Assembly: GCA_934316845.1 (NCBI GenBank)
Contig: CAKRDZ010000003.1
Coordinates: forward strand, 45,777-109,776
DNA: 64,000 nucleotides
Direction: 5' to 3'
From: an uncultured Eubacterium sp.
GTDB lineage: Bacteria; Bacillota; Clostridia; Lachnospirales; Lachnospiraceae
Shown here in pieces: positions 44,361 to 53,356 of the stretch (its first letter is position 1; each line of letters begins with the position of its first letter). The notes beneath the pieces are model-generated. The model was not told where the DNA came from. It did no database searches and saw nothing but the letters and a program-made list of their open reading frames with translations. The position numbers were made by a program, and so were the translations under genes.

Positions 44361-47027
44361 GTGACGAAGCGAAAACAGTTTTTAATCTATTCAGCGGCCT
44401 TTGTGATTGTATTTTTGGGTACATTCTGCGGCTTATATCTCAATGGAAAAAGTTTTGTCTGGCAGGGAGATGGTTTCCGCCAATATTACCCGGCATTACA
44501 ATATCTTGGGCGATATTACCGCACGATTGTTTCCGGACTTCTGCATGGGGATTTTTCGTTTTCCATGATTGATTACTCCATCGGGCAGGGAGAAGATATC
44601 ATCACGACATTTTGTAATTATGGTCTTGGTGATCCCTTTTCCCTTTTTGCCGTATTTTTTACAGGAAAAAAGAGCATGGAGATTCTCTATGCGCTGCTGG
44701 TCGCCTTGCGCCTGTACTGTGCAGGGTTTGCTTTTTTATGTTTCTCAAATGGTAAAAAGTGGAAAAGAGGAGACGCTCTTTTTGGTGCCTTTTTATATGT
44801 GTTTTGTGGGTTTGCCCTGTGGTCGATCAAAGATCCGTTTTTTCTCAATGGAATGATCTACCTGCCGCTTGTTCTGCTTGGTATCGAGCGGGTGCGGCAG
44901 GAGAGGAAACCGGGTGTCCTGATCGCATCGACGTTTTGTTGTGCATTAAGCGGGTATTATTTTTTCTATATGATCGTTATTGCAGCAATCATATATTTTG
45001 TACTGGGAGAATTAAAGCAGAAACCTAAAAATTGGAAAAAAGTGGGAAAAGATCTGGGGGCAGTATTTTTTCCTGCACTTTCCGGAACACTGATGTCATC
45101 CATCCTTCTTGTCCCGTCGCTATTCGGATTTCTGGCCAGCAGCCGCGGAACAGTAAAGGTTCCGCTTTCGTCCCTTCTTTTATATGGGGCAAATTATTAT
45201 AAACAGTTATTTACACAGTTTTTAACGGTGACGGCATCCGACGATGCAAGTGCTGTATGGTATTTTAGTATGGGCGCATTGGTGTTTCTTGCCATAATAG
45301 TTACCTTTATGGGAGATCGTGCGAAAAAGAAGTGGTGGATCGCCGGCCTCGTACTGACCATGCTTGCAGTATGTTCGCCGCTTGCGGGATATGTTATGAA
45401 TGGAATGGGATATATTACCAATCGTTTTATGTTTATTGCCTCTTTTTTTATGGCGTGTCTTGTAGTAAAAATGCTGCCGGAGATCTACCGGCTTAGTTCC
45501 ACACAGAAAAAGCGGCTCTGGGCCGGGGCAGGGGGGTATGGAATTGCCGCAGGCATTTTGGCAGGAAAAGAGAGTGTGGTTCAGAGTGTGTGCATGATTG
45601 TATTTCTTATGCTGTCGTGCGCTTTGCTCTTGTTTGTCAAAGAAGAAAAGAAACTCCGCCTAGCATTGTTTGTTGTGCTCGTTTGCAATCTTGCCGCCAA
45701 TGGAAATGTGATGTATCAGCCGTTTGGTGCCAACATCCAGAAGACGTATCTCAAAGCGGGAACCGTGCAGAAGCAGTACGATCAGAAGGCAGTGCGGGAG
45801 GCTGCAAAGGCAAGTGATACGACAAAGATGGAGCGCGTCGATGTTATGACAGACCGTGGGTATAATCCAAACCGCGCGGTGACAATGCGGGCAACGCCGC
45901 ATGCTTATCTGGGATGCAGTGTGTATTACAGTGTTGTGAGCGGGGGATTTTCCAAACTGATGCTGGCACTGGAAAATTCTTCCGGTCTGATGTACAGCCA
46001 CCGTCTGATCGGAATGGACGGCAGAAGTATATTAGACCAGCTGGCTGGCGTGCGGTATGTCGTAAGCGACGAACCGTCGATGGTGCCATATGGTTTTGAA
46101 AAGAAGAGCGGGACGCTTTATGAGAATACCGAACCGGTGTCAATAGGGTATGTGTATCATGCCTATATGTCAGAGCACACAGCAGACGGATTGGATGCCC
46201 TGGATCTGCAAAATGCCCTTTTGCACGCGGCAATCCTCGGTGATTCTTCGGATATCCAAAATGAGGCGGTAAAATCCGGGTTAAAAGAAGAAGCATGGAA
46301 TGCCGAAAAAAATTCCCTTAGTTTTACGATGACAGACCGCAGCAGTTTTGTCTGGAATAAAGGCATCTTGAAGATAAAAAGGAGAAATGGCGTGTTTCAT
46401 ACGAAGGTCACGATGCGTCCGGGGTATGAATACTATTTGAGACTGCGGGGGTTAAAGATCAAAAAATCGGAGAAAAATGCTTTGTGGGCAAATGTCACGA
46501 TGGGAGATCTGGTTCGAGAATTTGTCATTTCAGACACCTCGTATGATTTTCATCTCGACCGGGAAAATTATCTGATCACCCTTGGCAGTGTGACGGGGGA
46601 GCAGACAAAGGATCTGAAGTTCCGGATCAACGGGCCGGCGGTATATGAACTGCAGGATATCGAGATCGTAGAAGTTTCTATGGCAGATTATCATGAAAAG
46701 GTGCAGCAGCTTATGCAGGAGCGCATGACAGAGGTGAAAAAGGAAAAAAATGGAATATCCGGTACGGTCACGAATGAATCGGATGGCATTCTCTGTCTCG
46801 CAGTGCCATATAAAAACGGATACCGCCTTTGGATCGATGGCAGGGAAGAAAAAATAGAAACCGTCAATAAAATGTATCTAGGATGCTTGTTGAAAAAAGG
46901 GGAAAAACACAGCATTTTGCTGAAATATGAGACGCCGGGGTTGAAAATGGGGGCGATTTTGACAATGATCGGGATGTTTTTTTCTGCTTCTTTGGTCAAA
47001 ATTAACAAAAAGTCATTGCGCAAATAA
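44361..47027 (+). CDS. YfhO family membrane protein
   Basis: This 888-residue polytopic protein starts at GTG 44361, six bases after AAAGGAG. The first helix is followed by WQGDGFRQYYPALQYL, the motif with Asp characteristic of YfhO and GT-C-like transferases. About a dozen helices run to about residue 470, then a large extracytoplasmic domain (about 480-850) and a final helix. YfhO proteins are required for glycosylation of teichoic acids in Bacillus and Listeria, moving a sugar from a lipid carrier outside the membrane. Its place at the end of the cluster fits decoration of the exported polymer. Confidence 0.9.
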   Translation: MTKRKQFLIYSAAFVIVFLGTFCGLYLNGKSFVWQGDGFRQYYPALQYLGRYYRTIVSGLLHGDFSFSMIDYSIGQGEDIITTFCNYGLGDPFSLFAVFFTGKKSMEILYALLVALRLYCAGFAFLCFSNGKKWKRGDALFGAFLYVFCGFALWSIKDPFFLNGMIYLPLVLLGIERVRQERKPGVLIASTFCCALSGYYFFYMIVIAAIIYFVLGELKQKPKNWKKVGKDLGAVFFPALSGTLMSSILLVPSLFGFLASSRGTVKVPLSSLLLYGANYYKQLFTQFLTVTASDDASAVWYFSMGALVFLAIIVTFMGDRAKKKWWIAGLVLTMLAVCSPLAGYVMNGMGYITNRFMFIASFFMACLVVKMLPEIYRLSSTQKKRLWAGAGGYGIAAGILAGKESVVQSVCMIVFLMLSCALLLFVKEEKKLRLALFVVLVCNLAANGNVMYQPFGANIQKTYLKAGTVQKQYDQKAVREAAKASDTTKMERVDVMTDRGYNPNRAVTMRATPHAYLGCSVYYSVVSGGFSKLMLALENSSGLMYSHRLIGMDGRSILDQLAGVRYVVSDEPSMVPYGFEKKSGTLYENTEPVSIGYVYHAYMSEHTADGLDALDLQNALLHAAILGDSSDIQNEAVKSGLKEEAWNAEKNSLSFTMTDRSSFVWNKGILKIKRRNGVFHTKVTMRPGYEYYLRLRGLKIKKSEKNALWANVTMGDLVREFVISDTSYDFHLDRENYLITLGSVTGEQTKDLKFRINGPAVYELQDIEIVEVSMADYHEKVQQLMQERMTEVKKEKNGISGTVTNESDGILCLAVPYKNGYRLWIDGREEKIETVNKMYLGCLLKKGEKHSILLKYETPGLKMGAILTMIGMFFSASLVKINKKSLRK

Positions 47028-47044
47028 CCGATAAATGATATAAT
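47016..47044 (+). promoter_or_regulatory. Promoter of hydCBA
   Basis: TTGCGC (47016-47021) and TATAAT (47039-47044) are separated by 17 bases; the -35 box overlaps the end of the YfhO gene. Confidence 0.6.
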
Positions 47045-47094
47045 TTATCAATAAGGCATTTTCTGCCACAGGTTATTTGAAAGGAGAAGGACAA

Positions 47095-47592
47095 TTGACA
47101 AACCAGGAAATTGCAAAATTGGATGAAATTTTGCAAAAACACGATTATGATCCAACCCTTTTGATCGCAATTATGCAGGACATTCAAAAGGAGCATCATT
47201 ATCTGCCGGAGGAGGCATTGTGTTATATTGCAAAAAAATTGAAACTGAGTGAAGCAAAAATTTATGGGGTTGCTACATTTTATGAAAATTTTTCGCTGGA
47301 ACCAAAGGGAAAATATGTTATTAAAATATGCGACGGAACGGCTTGCCATGTAAGAAAGTCAGTTCCTATTTTAGAGGAATTTCGTAAGATTCTTGGGGTA
47401 AGCGAAGCAAAGCCGACCACCGAGGATATGCTTTTTACAGTAGAGACAGTATCTTGTCTCGGTGCCTGCGGACTGGCACCGGTATGCACCGTAAACGATC
47501 ATGTTCATCCGGCGATGACACCGGAAAAAGCGAGGGAATTGATTCAGTCCCTGCAGGAAGAAGCGAAAGGTGGTGCAGGCGATGAAAATTGA
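47095..47592 (+). CDS. hydC: Hydrogenase subunit HydC (NuoE-like, [2Fe-2S] thioredoxin fold)
   Basis: This 165-residue protein of the NuoE/24-kDa family carries one [2Fe-2S] cluster through CDGTACH (first two cysteines) and CLGACGLAP. The N-terminal helical part is IAKLDEILQKH and the family motif GVATFYENF. TTG at 47095 is preferred because AAGGAGAAGG lies just upstream; a TTG at 47077 precedes that site. It is the small diaphorase subunit that passes electrons between NAD(H) and the hydrogenase. It overlaps the start of the NuoF-like gene by 11 bases. Confidence 0.88.
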   Translation: MTNQEIAKLDEILQKHDYDPTLLIAIMQDIQKEHHYLPEEALCYIAKKLKLSEAKIYGVATFYENFSLEPKGKYVIKICDGTACHVRKSVPILEEFRKILGVSEAKPTTEDMLFTVETVSCLGACGLAPVCTVNDHVHPAMTPEKARELIQSLQEEAKGGAGDEN

Positions 47593-49471
47593 GACAAGAG
47601 AGCAGTTGATTGCAAAGCAGAAAGAGTATCATGATTCTCTCAACAGCCAGAGAAAGCAGATCTTGATCTGTGCCGGAACCGGCTGTGTGGCAGGTGGATC
47701 GCTGGAAATTTATGCCAAAATGAAAGAAATCATTGAAGCGAAAGGACTCCGTTGTGCCCTTTCTTTGGAAAAAGAACCACACGATGAAAGCATTGGATTA
47801 AAGAAAAGCGGCTGCCACGGTTTTTGCGAGATGGGACCGCTGCTTCGTATCGAACCGATGGGATGGCTCTACTTAAAAGTAAAAGTAGAAGACTGTGAAG
47901 AAATTATTGAAAAAAGTATTGTTGGCGACGAAGTGGTAGACCGTCTGGTATACACAGATAAGACGCTCAAATCCTATGTAAAACAGGAAGATATCCCGTT
48001 TTATAAGCAGCAGACGCGTATTGCGCTGGAGTACTGCGGACGGATCAATGCGGAAAGCATCGCAGAATACATAGCACTCGGCGGATACAGCGCCGTTGCA
48101 AAAGCATTGTTTGACATGACACCACAGCAGATCGTAGATGAAGTGAGCGAAGCCTCTCTTCGCGGACGCGGAGGCGGTGGTTTCCCGGCTGGAAGAAAAT
48201 GGCAGCAAGTGCTTGACCAGGATGTGGAAGAAAAATACGTTGTCTGTAACGGAGACGAAGGAGATCCCGGTGCCTTTATGGATCGTTCCATGATGGAAGG
48301 AGAACCGCACCGTGTGATCGAGGGAATGCTGATCGCGGCGATCGCGACCGGAGCACATCACGGCTATATCTATGTGCGTGCGGAGTATCCGCTTGCGGTA
48401 GAACGTTTGCAGACCGCGATCGATAAGGCGATGGACAAAGGACTTCTCGGAAAAGATATTTTGGGGTCGGGATTTGACTTTGACCTTCACATCAGCCAGG
48501 GAGCAGGAGCGTTTGTATGTGGAGAAGGAAGTGCTTTGACGACATCGATCGAAGGAAACCGAGGAATGCCTCGTGTAAAACCGCCACGAACGGTAGAACA
48601 CGGATTGTTTGACAAGCCGACCGTTTTAAATAATGTTGAGACATTTTGTAATGTGCCTCCGATCATTTTGAACGGAGCAAAATGGTATCAGGGATTTGGA
48701 CCGGAGAACAACCACGGTACGAAAGCCTTCGCGCTTACCGGAAATGTAAATAATACCGGATTGATCGAGGTGCCGATGGGTACGACGCTGCGAGAGGTGA
48801 TTTTTGACATCGGCGGCGGTGTCAAAGGCGGAGATTTTAAAGCGGTACAGATCGGTGGACCATCCGGTGGATGTCTCTGCATCAGTGCGACGGAAGATCA
48901 TCTGGATATGAAACTGGATTTTGATTCGCTGAAAAAAGTAGGGGCGATGATCGGATCCGGTGGTCTGGTGGTTATGAATGATAAGAGCTGTATGGTCGAA
49001 GTTGCCCGTTTCTTTATGAACTTTACGCAGAATGAATCCTGTGGAAAATGTGTCCCTTGCCGTGAGGGAACAAAAAGAATGCTGGAACTTCTCACGGATA
49101 TTACCGAGGGAAGGGGAACGATGGAGCATATCGAACTGCTGGAAAAACTTGCCGATACGATCTCAGCGACCGCACTGTGCGGATTGGGAAAAACGGCGGC
49201 GTCTCCGGTAATCAGTACGCTCAAATATTTCCGCGATGAATATATCGCGCATGTAGTAGATAAAAAATGTCCGGCGGGCCAGTGTAAGGCACTGATGACA
49301 TTACAGATAGATCCTGATCTTTGCCGAGGATGCACCAAGTGTGCAAGAATGTGTCCGGTAGGAGCGATTACCGGAACCGTGAAAGAACCTCATGTCATTG
49401 ATACGACGAAGTGCATCAAATGTGGTGCCTGCAAAGACGGCTGCAACTTTGGTGCAGTCCGGGAAGTATAG
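47582..49471 (+). CDS. hydB: Hydrogenase flavoprotein subunit HydB (NuoF-like)
   Basis: The ATG at 47582 lies inside the end of hydC; an upstream GTG at 47570 is in frame. The 629-residue product has an N-terminal thioredoxin-like [2Fe-2S] domain (CAGTGC with CHGFCEMGP), the NuoF core with NADH/FMN sites (RGRGGGGFPAGRKW, GEGSALTTSIEG), the [4Fe-4S] ligands ESCGKCVPCREG, and two C-terminal ferredoxin clusters (CRGCTKCARMCPVG and CIKCGACKDGC). This is the layout of HydB in trimeric electron-bifurcating [FeFe]-hydrogenases, which couple NADH and ferredoxin oxidation to H2 formation. Confidence 0.92.
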   Translation: MKIETREQLIAKQKEYHDSLNSQRKQILICAGTGCVAGGSLEIYAKMKEIIEAKGLRCALSLEKEPHDESIGLKKSGCHGFCEMGPLLRIEPMGWLYLKVKVEDCEEIIEKSIVGDEVVDRLVYTDKTLKSYVKQEDIPFYKQQTRIALEYCGRINAESIAEYIALGGYSAVAKALFDMTPQQIVDEVSEASLRGRGGGGFPAGRKWQQVLDQDVEEKYVVCNGDEGDPGAFMDRSMMEGEPHRVIEGMLIAAIATGAHHGYIYVRAEYPLAVERLQTAIDKAMDKGLLGKDILGSGFDFDLHISQGAGAFVCGEGSALTTSIEGNRGMPRVKPPRTVEHGLFDKPTVLNNVETFCNVPPIILNGAKWYQGFGPENNHGTKAFALTGNVNNTGLIEVPMGTTLREVIFDIGGGVKGGDFKAVQIGGPSGGCLCISATEDHLDMKLDFDSLKKVGAMIGSGGLVVMNDKSCMVEVARFFMNFTQNESCGKCVPCREGTKRMLELLTDITEGRGTMEHIELLEKLADTISATALCGLGKTAASPVISTLKYFRDEYIAHVVDKKCPAGQCKALMTLQIDPDLCRGCTKCARMCPVGAITGTVKEPHVIDTTKCIKCGACKDGCNFGAVREV

Positions 49472-49489
49472 AAAGGTCAGGTGAAAAGA

Positions 49490-51205
49490 ATGTCAAAAAA
49501 ATATATGATCATTGACGGAATTCGTACTGAGTTTACGGATGAAAAAAATATCTTGCAGGTAATCCGCAAAGCAGGAATCCATGTGCCGACTTTTTGCTAT
49601 TATTCGGATATGTCCATTTATGGAGCCTGCCGTATGTGCGTGGTAGAAGATGAGCGTGGCGGCGTGATCGCTTCCTGTTCGACTCCTCCGCGTGATAAAA
49701 TGGTAATTAAGACCAATACGTCAAAGCTGCATCAGCACAGAAAGATGATCCTTGAACTGCTTCTGGCATCCCATTGCCGCGACTGTACGATCTGCGACAA
49801 GGATGGAAACTGCCGTCTGCAGATGCTTGCGACGCGTTTTCGTCTTTCAAAAGTGCGTTTTCCGAACACACATCCGGAACGCTGTATTGATGATTCGTCA
49901 CGATCAATCGTGCGTGATCCGAGCAAATGTATCCTCTGTGGCGACTGCGTCCGTATGTGTAATGAAGTACAGCACGTCGGAGCCATTGATTTTGCATTCC
50001 GCGGTGCCAACATGGTAGTAAGTCCGGCATTTGGTAAAAAGATTGCGGAGACGGACTGCGTAAACTGCGGACAATGTGCGGCGGTATGTCCGACGGCAGC
50101 GATTACGATAAAAAATGATCTGCGCGAAGTGTGGCAGGCATTGTATGCACCGGGAAAACGAGTGGTAGCCCAGATCGCACCGGCGGTTCGTGTGGCAATT
50201 GGAGAAGAATTCGGTCTTCCGGCTGGAAAAAATACAATTGGAAAGATTTTTACAGCCCTTCGTATGCTTGGCTTTGATACCGTATTTGACACCAGTTTCA
50301 GTGCCGATCTGACGGTTATAGAAGAAGCAAACGAATTGGTATACAAATTAAAAAATGGCGAGCAGAAATATCCGCTGGGAAACAGTCTTCCATTATTTAC
50401 CTCCTGCTGTCCGGCATGGGTGCGGTTTGTAGAGACAAAACATCCGGAACTTTTACCGTATGTTTCTACCTGCAAATCTCCGATGGAAATGTTTGGCGCG
50501 GTGTTGAAAGAGTATTATAAACCGGCAGATGAAGAAGCCGGAATGGAGACGGTTTCCGTGGCAGTCATGCCTTGTGTGGCTAAAAAGCACGAAGCAGCCA
50601 GAGAAGAATTTAAGAGAAATGAAGTGCCGGATGTCGATTATGTCATTACGACCAAAGAGTTGATCTTGATGATCAAAGAGTTGGGAATTCAGTTTGATGA
50701 GATTGAACCAAGCGCGCCGGATATGCCATTTTCCATTAACTCCGGAGCAGGCGTGATCTTTGGAGTTACCGGTGGAGTTATGGAAGCGGCTCTACGCCAT
50801 GTGGCAGATAAGAACAATGAGGCTCTGCGTGAGATTCAGTATTCCGGAATCCGTGGACTGGAAGGAACCAAAGTGGCAGAGATCGAAGTCGCCGGAACAA
50901 CGCTTCGGGTTGGTGTGGTCAATGGACTGGGAAATGCAGAAAAATTGATCGAAAAACTGCAAAAGGGCGAAGAAAAACTGGACTTTGTAGAAGTGATGGC
51001 ATGTCCATACGGATGTATCGGAGGTGCCGGACAGCCATTCGGTTACCGCACGGTCAAAGAAGAACGAGCCAATGGAATGTACAAAGCGGATAAATCGGCG
51101 ATCGTAAAGAGAGCGGAAGAGAATCCGACATTGGTTTCCATGTACGAAACAGGTATGTTGAAAGAACGTGCCCACGAACTTTTGCATGTTCATTACGGCA
51201 AATAA
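49490..51205 (+). CDS. hydA: [FeFe]-hydrogenase catalytic subunit HydA
   Basis: The ATG at 49490 is better spaced from AGGT than GTG 49481. The 571-residue product has an N-terminal [2Fe-2S] ferredoxin domain (CYYSDMSIYGACRMC), a His-ligated [4Fe-4S] site (HCRDCTICDKDGNC), two [4Fe-4S] clusters (CILCGDCVRMC and CVNCGQCAAVCP) and the H-cluster domain with the three signatures TSCCPAWV, MPCVAKKHEA and VMACPYGCIGGAGQP. All four H-cluster cysteines are present. It reduces protons to H2. It is shorter than typical HydA of bifurcating enzymes (about 640 residues), which carry an extra C-terminal [2Fe-2S] domain. Confidence 0.95.
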   Translation: MSKKYMIIDGIRTEFTDEKNILQVIRKAGIHVPTFCYYSDMSIYGACRMCVVEDERGGVIASCSTPPRDKMVIKTNTSKLHQHRKMILELLLASHCRDCTICDKDGNCRLQMLATRFRLSKVRFPNTHPERCIDDSSRSIVRDPSKCILCGDCVRMCNEVQHVGAIDFAFRGANMVVSPAFGKKIAETDCVNCGQCAAVCPTAAITIKNDLREVWQALYAPGKRVVAQIAPAVRVAIGEEFGLPAGKNTIGKIFTALRMLGFDTVFDTSFSADLTVIEEANELVYKLKNGEQKYPLGNSLPLFTSCCPAWVRFVETKHPELLPYVSTCKSPMEMFGAVLKEYYKPADEEAGMETVSVAVMPCVAKKHEAAREEFKRNEVPDVDYVITTKELILMIKELGIQFDEIEPSAPDMPFSINSGAGVIFGVTGGVMEAALRHVADKNNEALREIQYSGIRGLEGTKVAEIEVAGTTLRVGVVNGLGNAEKLIEKLQKGEEKLDFVEVMACPYGCIGGAGQPFGYRTVKEERANGMYKADKSAIVKRAEENPTLVSMYETGMLKERAHELLHVHYGK

Positions 51206-51211
51206 GAATTT

Positions 51212-51253
51212 ACAAAAAAAGGGGGATTGCTTAAAACGGCAATCCTCTTTTTG
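51212..51253. terminator. Bidirectional terminator between hydA and the SDR gene
   Basis: GGATTGC (51224-51230) pairs with GCAATCC (51239-51245). A T run follows on the plus strand and an A run precedes the stem, serving both converging genes. Confidence 0.75.
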
Positions 51254-51281
51254 CTATTATGGACGTTGTACGGTGCGCATT

Positions 51282-52013
51282 TCAGACACCCCAGCCCCCA
51301 TCAAATCCGATGATCTGGCCGGTCATATACGGAGAAGCTTCCAGCAAAAGCGCGATAAAGTCACCGGTCTCCGCCGCGGATGCCATGTGTCCGCACGGAA
51401 TCTCTTCGCAGATTTCTGCAATCTCTTCCTCGGAAAAGGAAGCGTTCATCTGCGTGTCGATCATGCCGCAGGCAATGGCATTGACAGAAATGCCGCTGGG
51501 CGCGAGTTCTTTTGCCAATGCTTTCGTAAAGGTATTCAATCCTCCTTTGGTGGTAGAATACGCAACCTCGCAGGAGGCACCATGGACTCCCCAGATAGAA
51601 GAAACATTTAAGATCTTTCCCTGCTTTTGCTGTACCATATGTGGGACAATCTGCTGGCAGAGATGAAAAGCCGCAGAAAGATTTACGGATACGATGCGGT
51701 GCCAGTCTTCGACAGAGAGAGACTGCATCAGGCCTACGTAAGAAATTCCTGCGTTATTGATTAAAACGTCAATGTGTGGGTAAAGGGAAAGAGCCTGTTT
51801 TACGATCGTCTCTGCTTCTTCCGGCTGACTCAGATCTCCGGTGTGGGTCGCACACTGCACGCCGGCAGCCTTACATTTTGTACAGATATCCGTTAGCTCT
51901 TCGGAAGAATGATTTCCGCATAAAAAGAGATCATACCCTCTTTTGGCAAGGGACAATGCGGTGGCAGCTCCGATCCCTTTGGAAGCTCCTGTTATAATTG
52001 CTGCTTTTGACAT
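51282..52013 (-). CDS. SDR family reductase (EF-P 5-aminopentanone reductase YmfI-like)
   Basis: The ATG at 52013 has AAAGGAT upstream, giving 243 residues. The short-chain dehydrogenase motifs are GASKGIG (NADPH site), NNAGI, the catalytic Ser in NVSSIWGVHGASCE and Tyr/Lys in YSTTKGG. The stretch WGVHGASCEVAYSTTKGG is the pattern I associate with YmfI, which reduces 5-aminopentanone on elongation factor P in Firmicutes; otherwise it would be called a FabG-like 3-oxoacyl reductase. No efp or fatty acid gene is adjacent, so the specific role is by similarity alone. Confidence 0.8.
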   Translation of the reverse strand: MSKAAIITGASKGIGAATALSLAKRGYDLFLCGNHSSEELTDICTKCKAAGVQCATHTGDLSQPEEAETIVKQALSLYPHIDVLINNAGISYVGLMQSLSVEDWHRIVSVNLSAAFHLCQQIVPHMVQQKQGKILNVSSIWGVHGASCEVAYSTTKGGLNTFTKALAKELAPSGISVNAIACGMIDTQMNASFSEEEIAEICEEIPCGHMASAAETGDFIALLLEASPYMTGQIIGFDGGWGV

Positions 52014-52119
52014 GATTGGAATCCTTTCTGAATTGTTATGATCAATTGATTTTAGTGTATCACGAAAACGGGGGAAAGAAAAGATGAAAATCAAAAAGGA
52101 AACAAAAATGGAAAAAAAC

Positions 52120-52148
52120 TTGTATCCTTGTCTGTTTTTTGATATAAT
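52120..52148 (+). promoter_or_regulatory. Promoter of the LCP-like/TagA-like/YitT genes
   Basis: TTGTAT (52120-52125) and TATAAT (52143-52148) are separated by 17 bases, 75 bases upstream of the first gene. Confidence 0.65.
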
Positions 52149-52222
52149 AGATCTGTTATTTATGTCATGTAGAAAAAAAGATAACGAATCTTGAAAATAT
52201 AGATCTTAAGGACGGGATAGAG

Positions 52223-53329
52223 ATGGCAAAGATATTTTTTAAAGTATTTGGAAAAACAATCGGTATTATGGCGCTTCTTCTTGGAGTCGGAGTGGCAAGT
52301 TATTTTTTGACAACATTATGGTTTAAAGTGACGACAAAAGAGGAGAGAAGCACGCGCTACGATCATGTGATCACTGTAGATGCCGGATCGGAATCGAGCA
52401 ATCTGATCTATAGTGTGGAAAAGGATACCAATCTGATAAAGGCGGTTGTGCTTGAATTATTTGATAAAGAAACAGGCAACCTGGATTATGTAACGATTCC
52501 CAATAAGACACAGATCTCCCTGGATGCGAAAACTTACGAAGAATACCAGCAGATCAGTCCCCAGATGCCTCAGATCGTGACATTGAGAGATATTAATCAA
52601 TATTTTAAAGGAGATGTCGCGTATGAGTATGGGATCCTGCTTTTACAGGAAGAACTAGACGTTGAGATTGGTTACTTTACCGCGTTGGATTCGGTTGAAT
52701 TTGATAAAAGATTTGAAAAGAAAGAGGGGGCATACCGCCCGAATCAAGAATATCTGGAAACCGTTCCGTCGGATGGCAGTGAAGATTCAATGAAAGATTT
52801 TATCGCCGATGAATGGGACAGTCTTATATCCGATATCACGCTGAGCCAGAAACAGCAGTATGCTTCCGGGCTTGTCAAAGTAAAAGCAGATTATATCTAT
52901 GCACACCGCGCTTATGCCGAAGAGATCAAAGGCAGTGCGACGCTGGATGGAAAAAAGACAAAGAAAATGATTGACAAAATCTGGGAGAATGAGGCGCGCA
53001 CGGTGCCGCAAAAATCAGTAGATGGAACCGCCGCCCAGACGGGGCAGGATAAATTAAAGTCCCGTAGTATACAGATCACAAATGGAAGCAAGATCAATGG
53101 TCTTGCAGCCGCTTATAAAGAAAAGATGGAAAAAGATGGACTGTATGTAATGGGAGTTGGTGATTTTACCGGTGAAGTCCAGAAAAGTACAACAATTTAT
53201 GTCCGCCGCAGAAAATGGGGAAATTATCTGAAAGGATATTTTAAAAATCCGGTTATTCAGGAAGCGGATGCATTGACGAATGGAGCAGATATTGAAGTGG
53301 TGCTTGGGACGGAAGATGCATTAAATTAG
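52223..53329 (+). CDS. LCP-like protein with LytR C-terminal domain, catalytic Arg replaced
   Basis: The 368-residue product has one N-terminal helix (about residues 8-32). The next part resembles a reduced LCP domain: LNYVTIP-type strand, but the family's IPRD motif reads IPNKTQ (about residues 91-96), so the conserved Arg and Asp are absent. The C-terminal part (about 278-365) fits the LytR_C domain: SIQITNGSKINGLAAAYKEK, a GVGDF turn, STTIYVRR and DIEVVLG. It lies outside the membrane by topology. It may regulate or assist a true LCP ligase such as the one at 36937. It is followed 27 bases later by a TagA-like gene. Confidence 0.72.
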   Translation: MAKIFFKVFGKTIGIMALLLGVGVASYFLTTLWFKVTTKEERSTRYDHVITVDAGSESSNLIYSVEKDTNLIKAVVLELFDKETGNLDYVTIPNKTQISLDAKTYEEYQQISPQMPQIVTLRDINQYFKGDVAYEYGILLLQEELDVEIGYFTALDSVEFDKRFEKKEGAYRPNQEYLETVPSDGSEDSMKDFIADEWDSLISDITLSQKQQYASGLVKVKADYIYAHRAYAEEIKGSATLDGKKTKKMIDKIWENEARTVPQKSVDGTAAQTGQDKLKSRSIQITNGSKINGLAAAYKEKMEKDGLYVMGVGDFTGEVQKSTTIYVRRRKWGNYLKGYFKNPVIQEADALTNGADIEVVLGTEDALN

Positions 53330-53356
53330 AAATGTAACACATAGAAAGGAGTAGTC

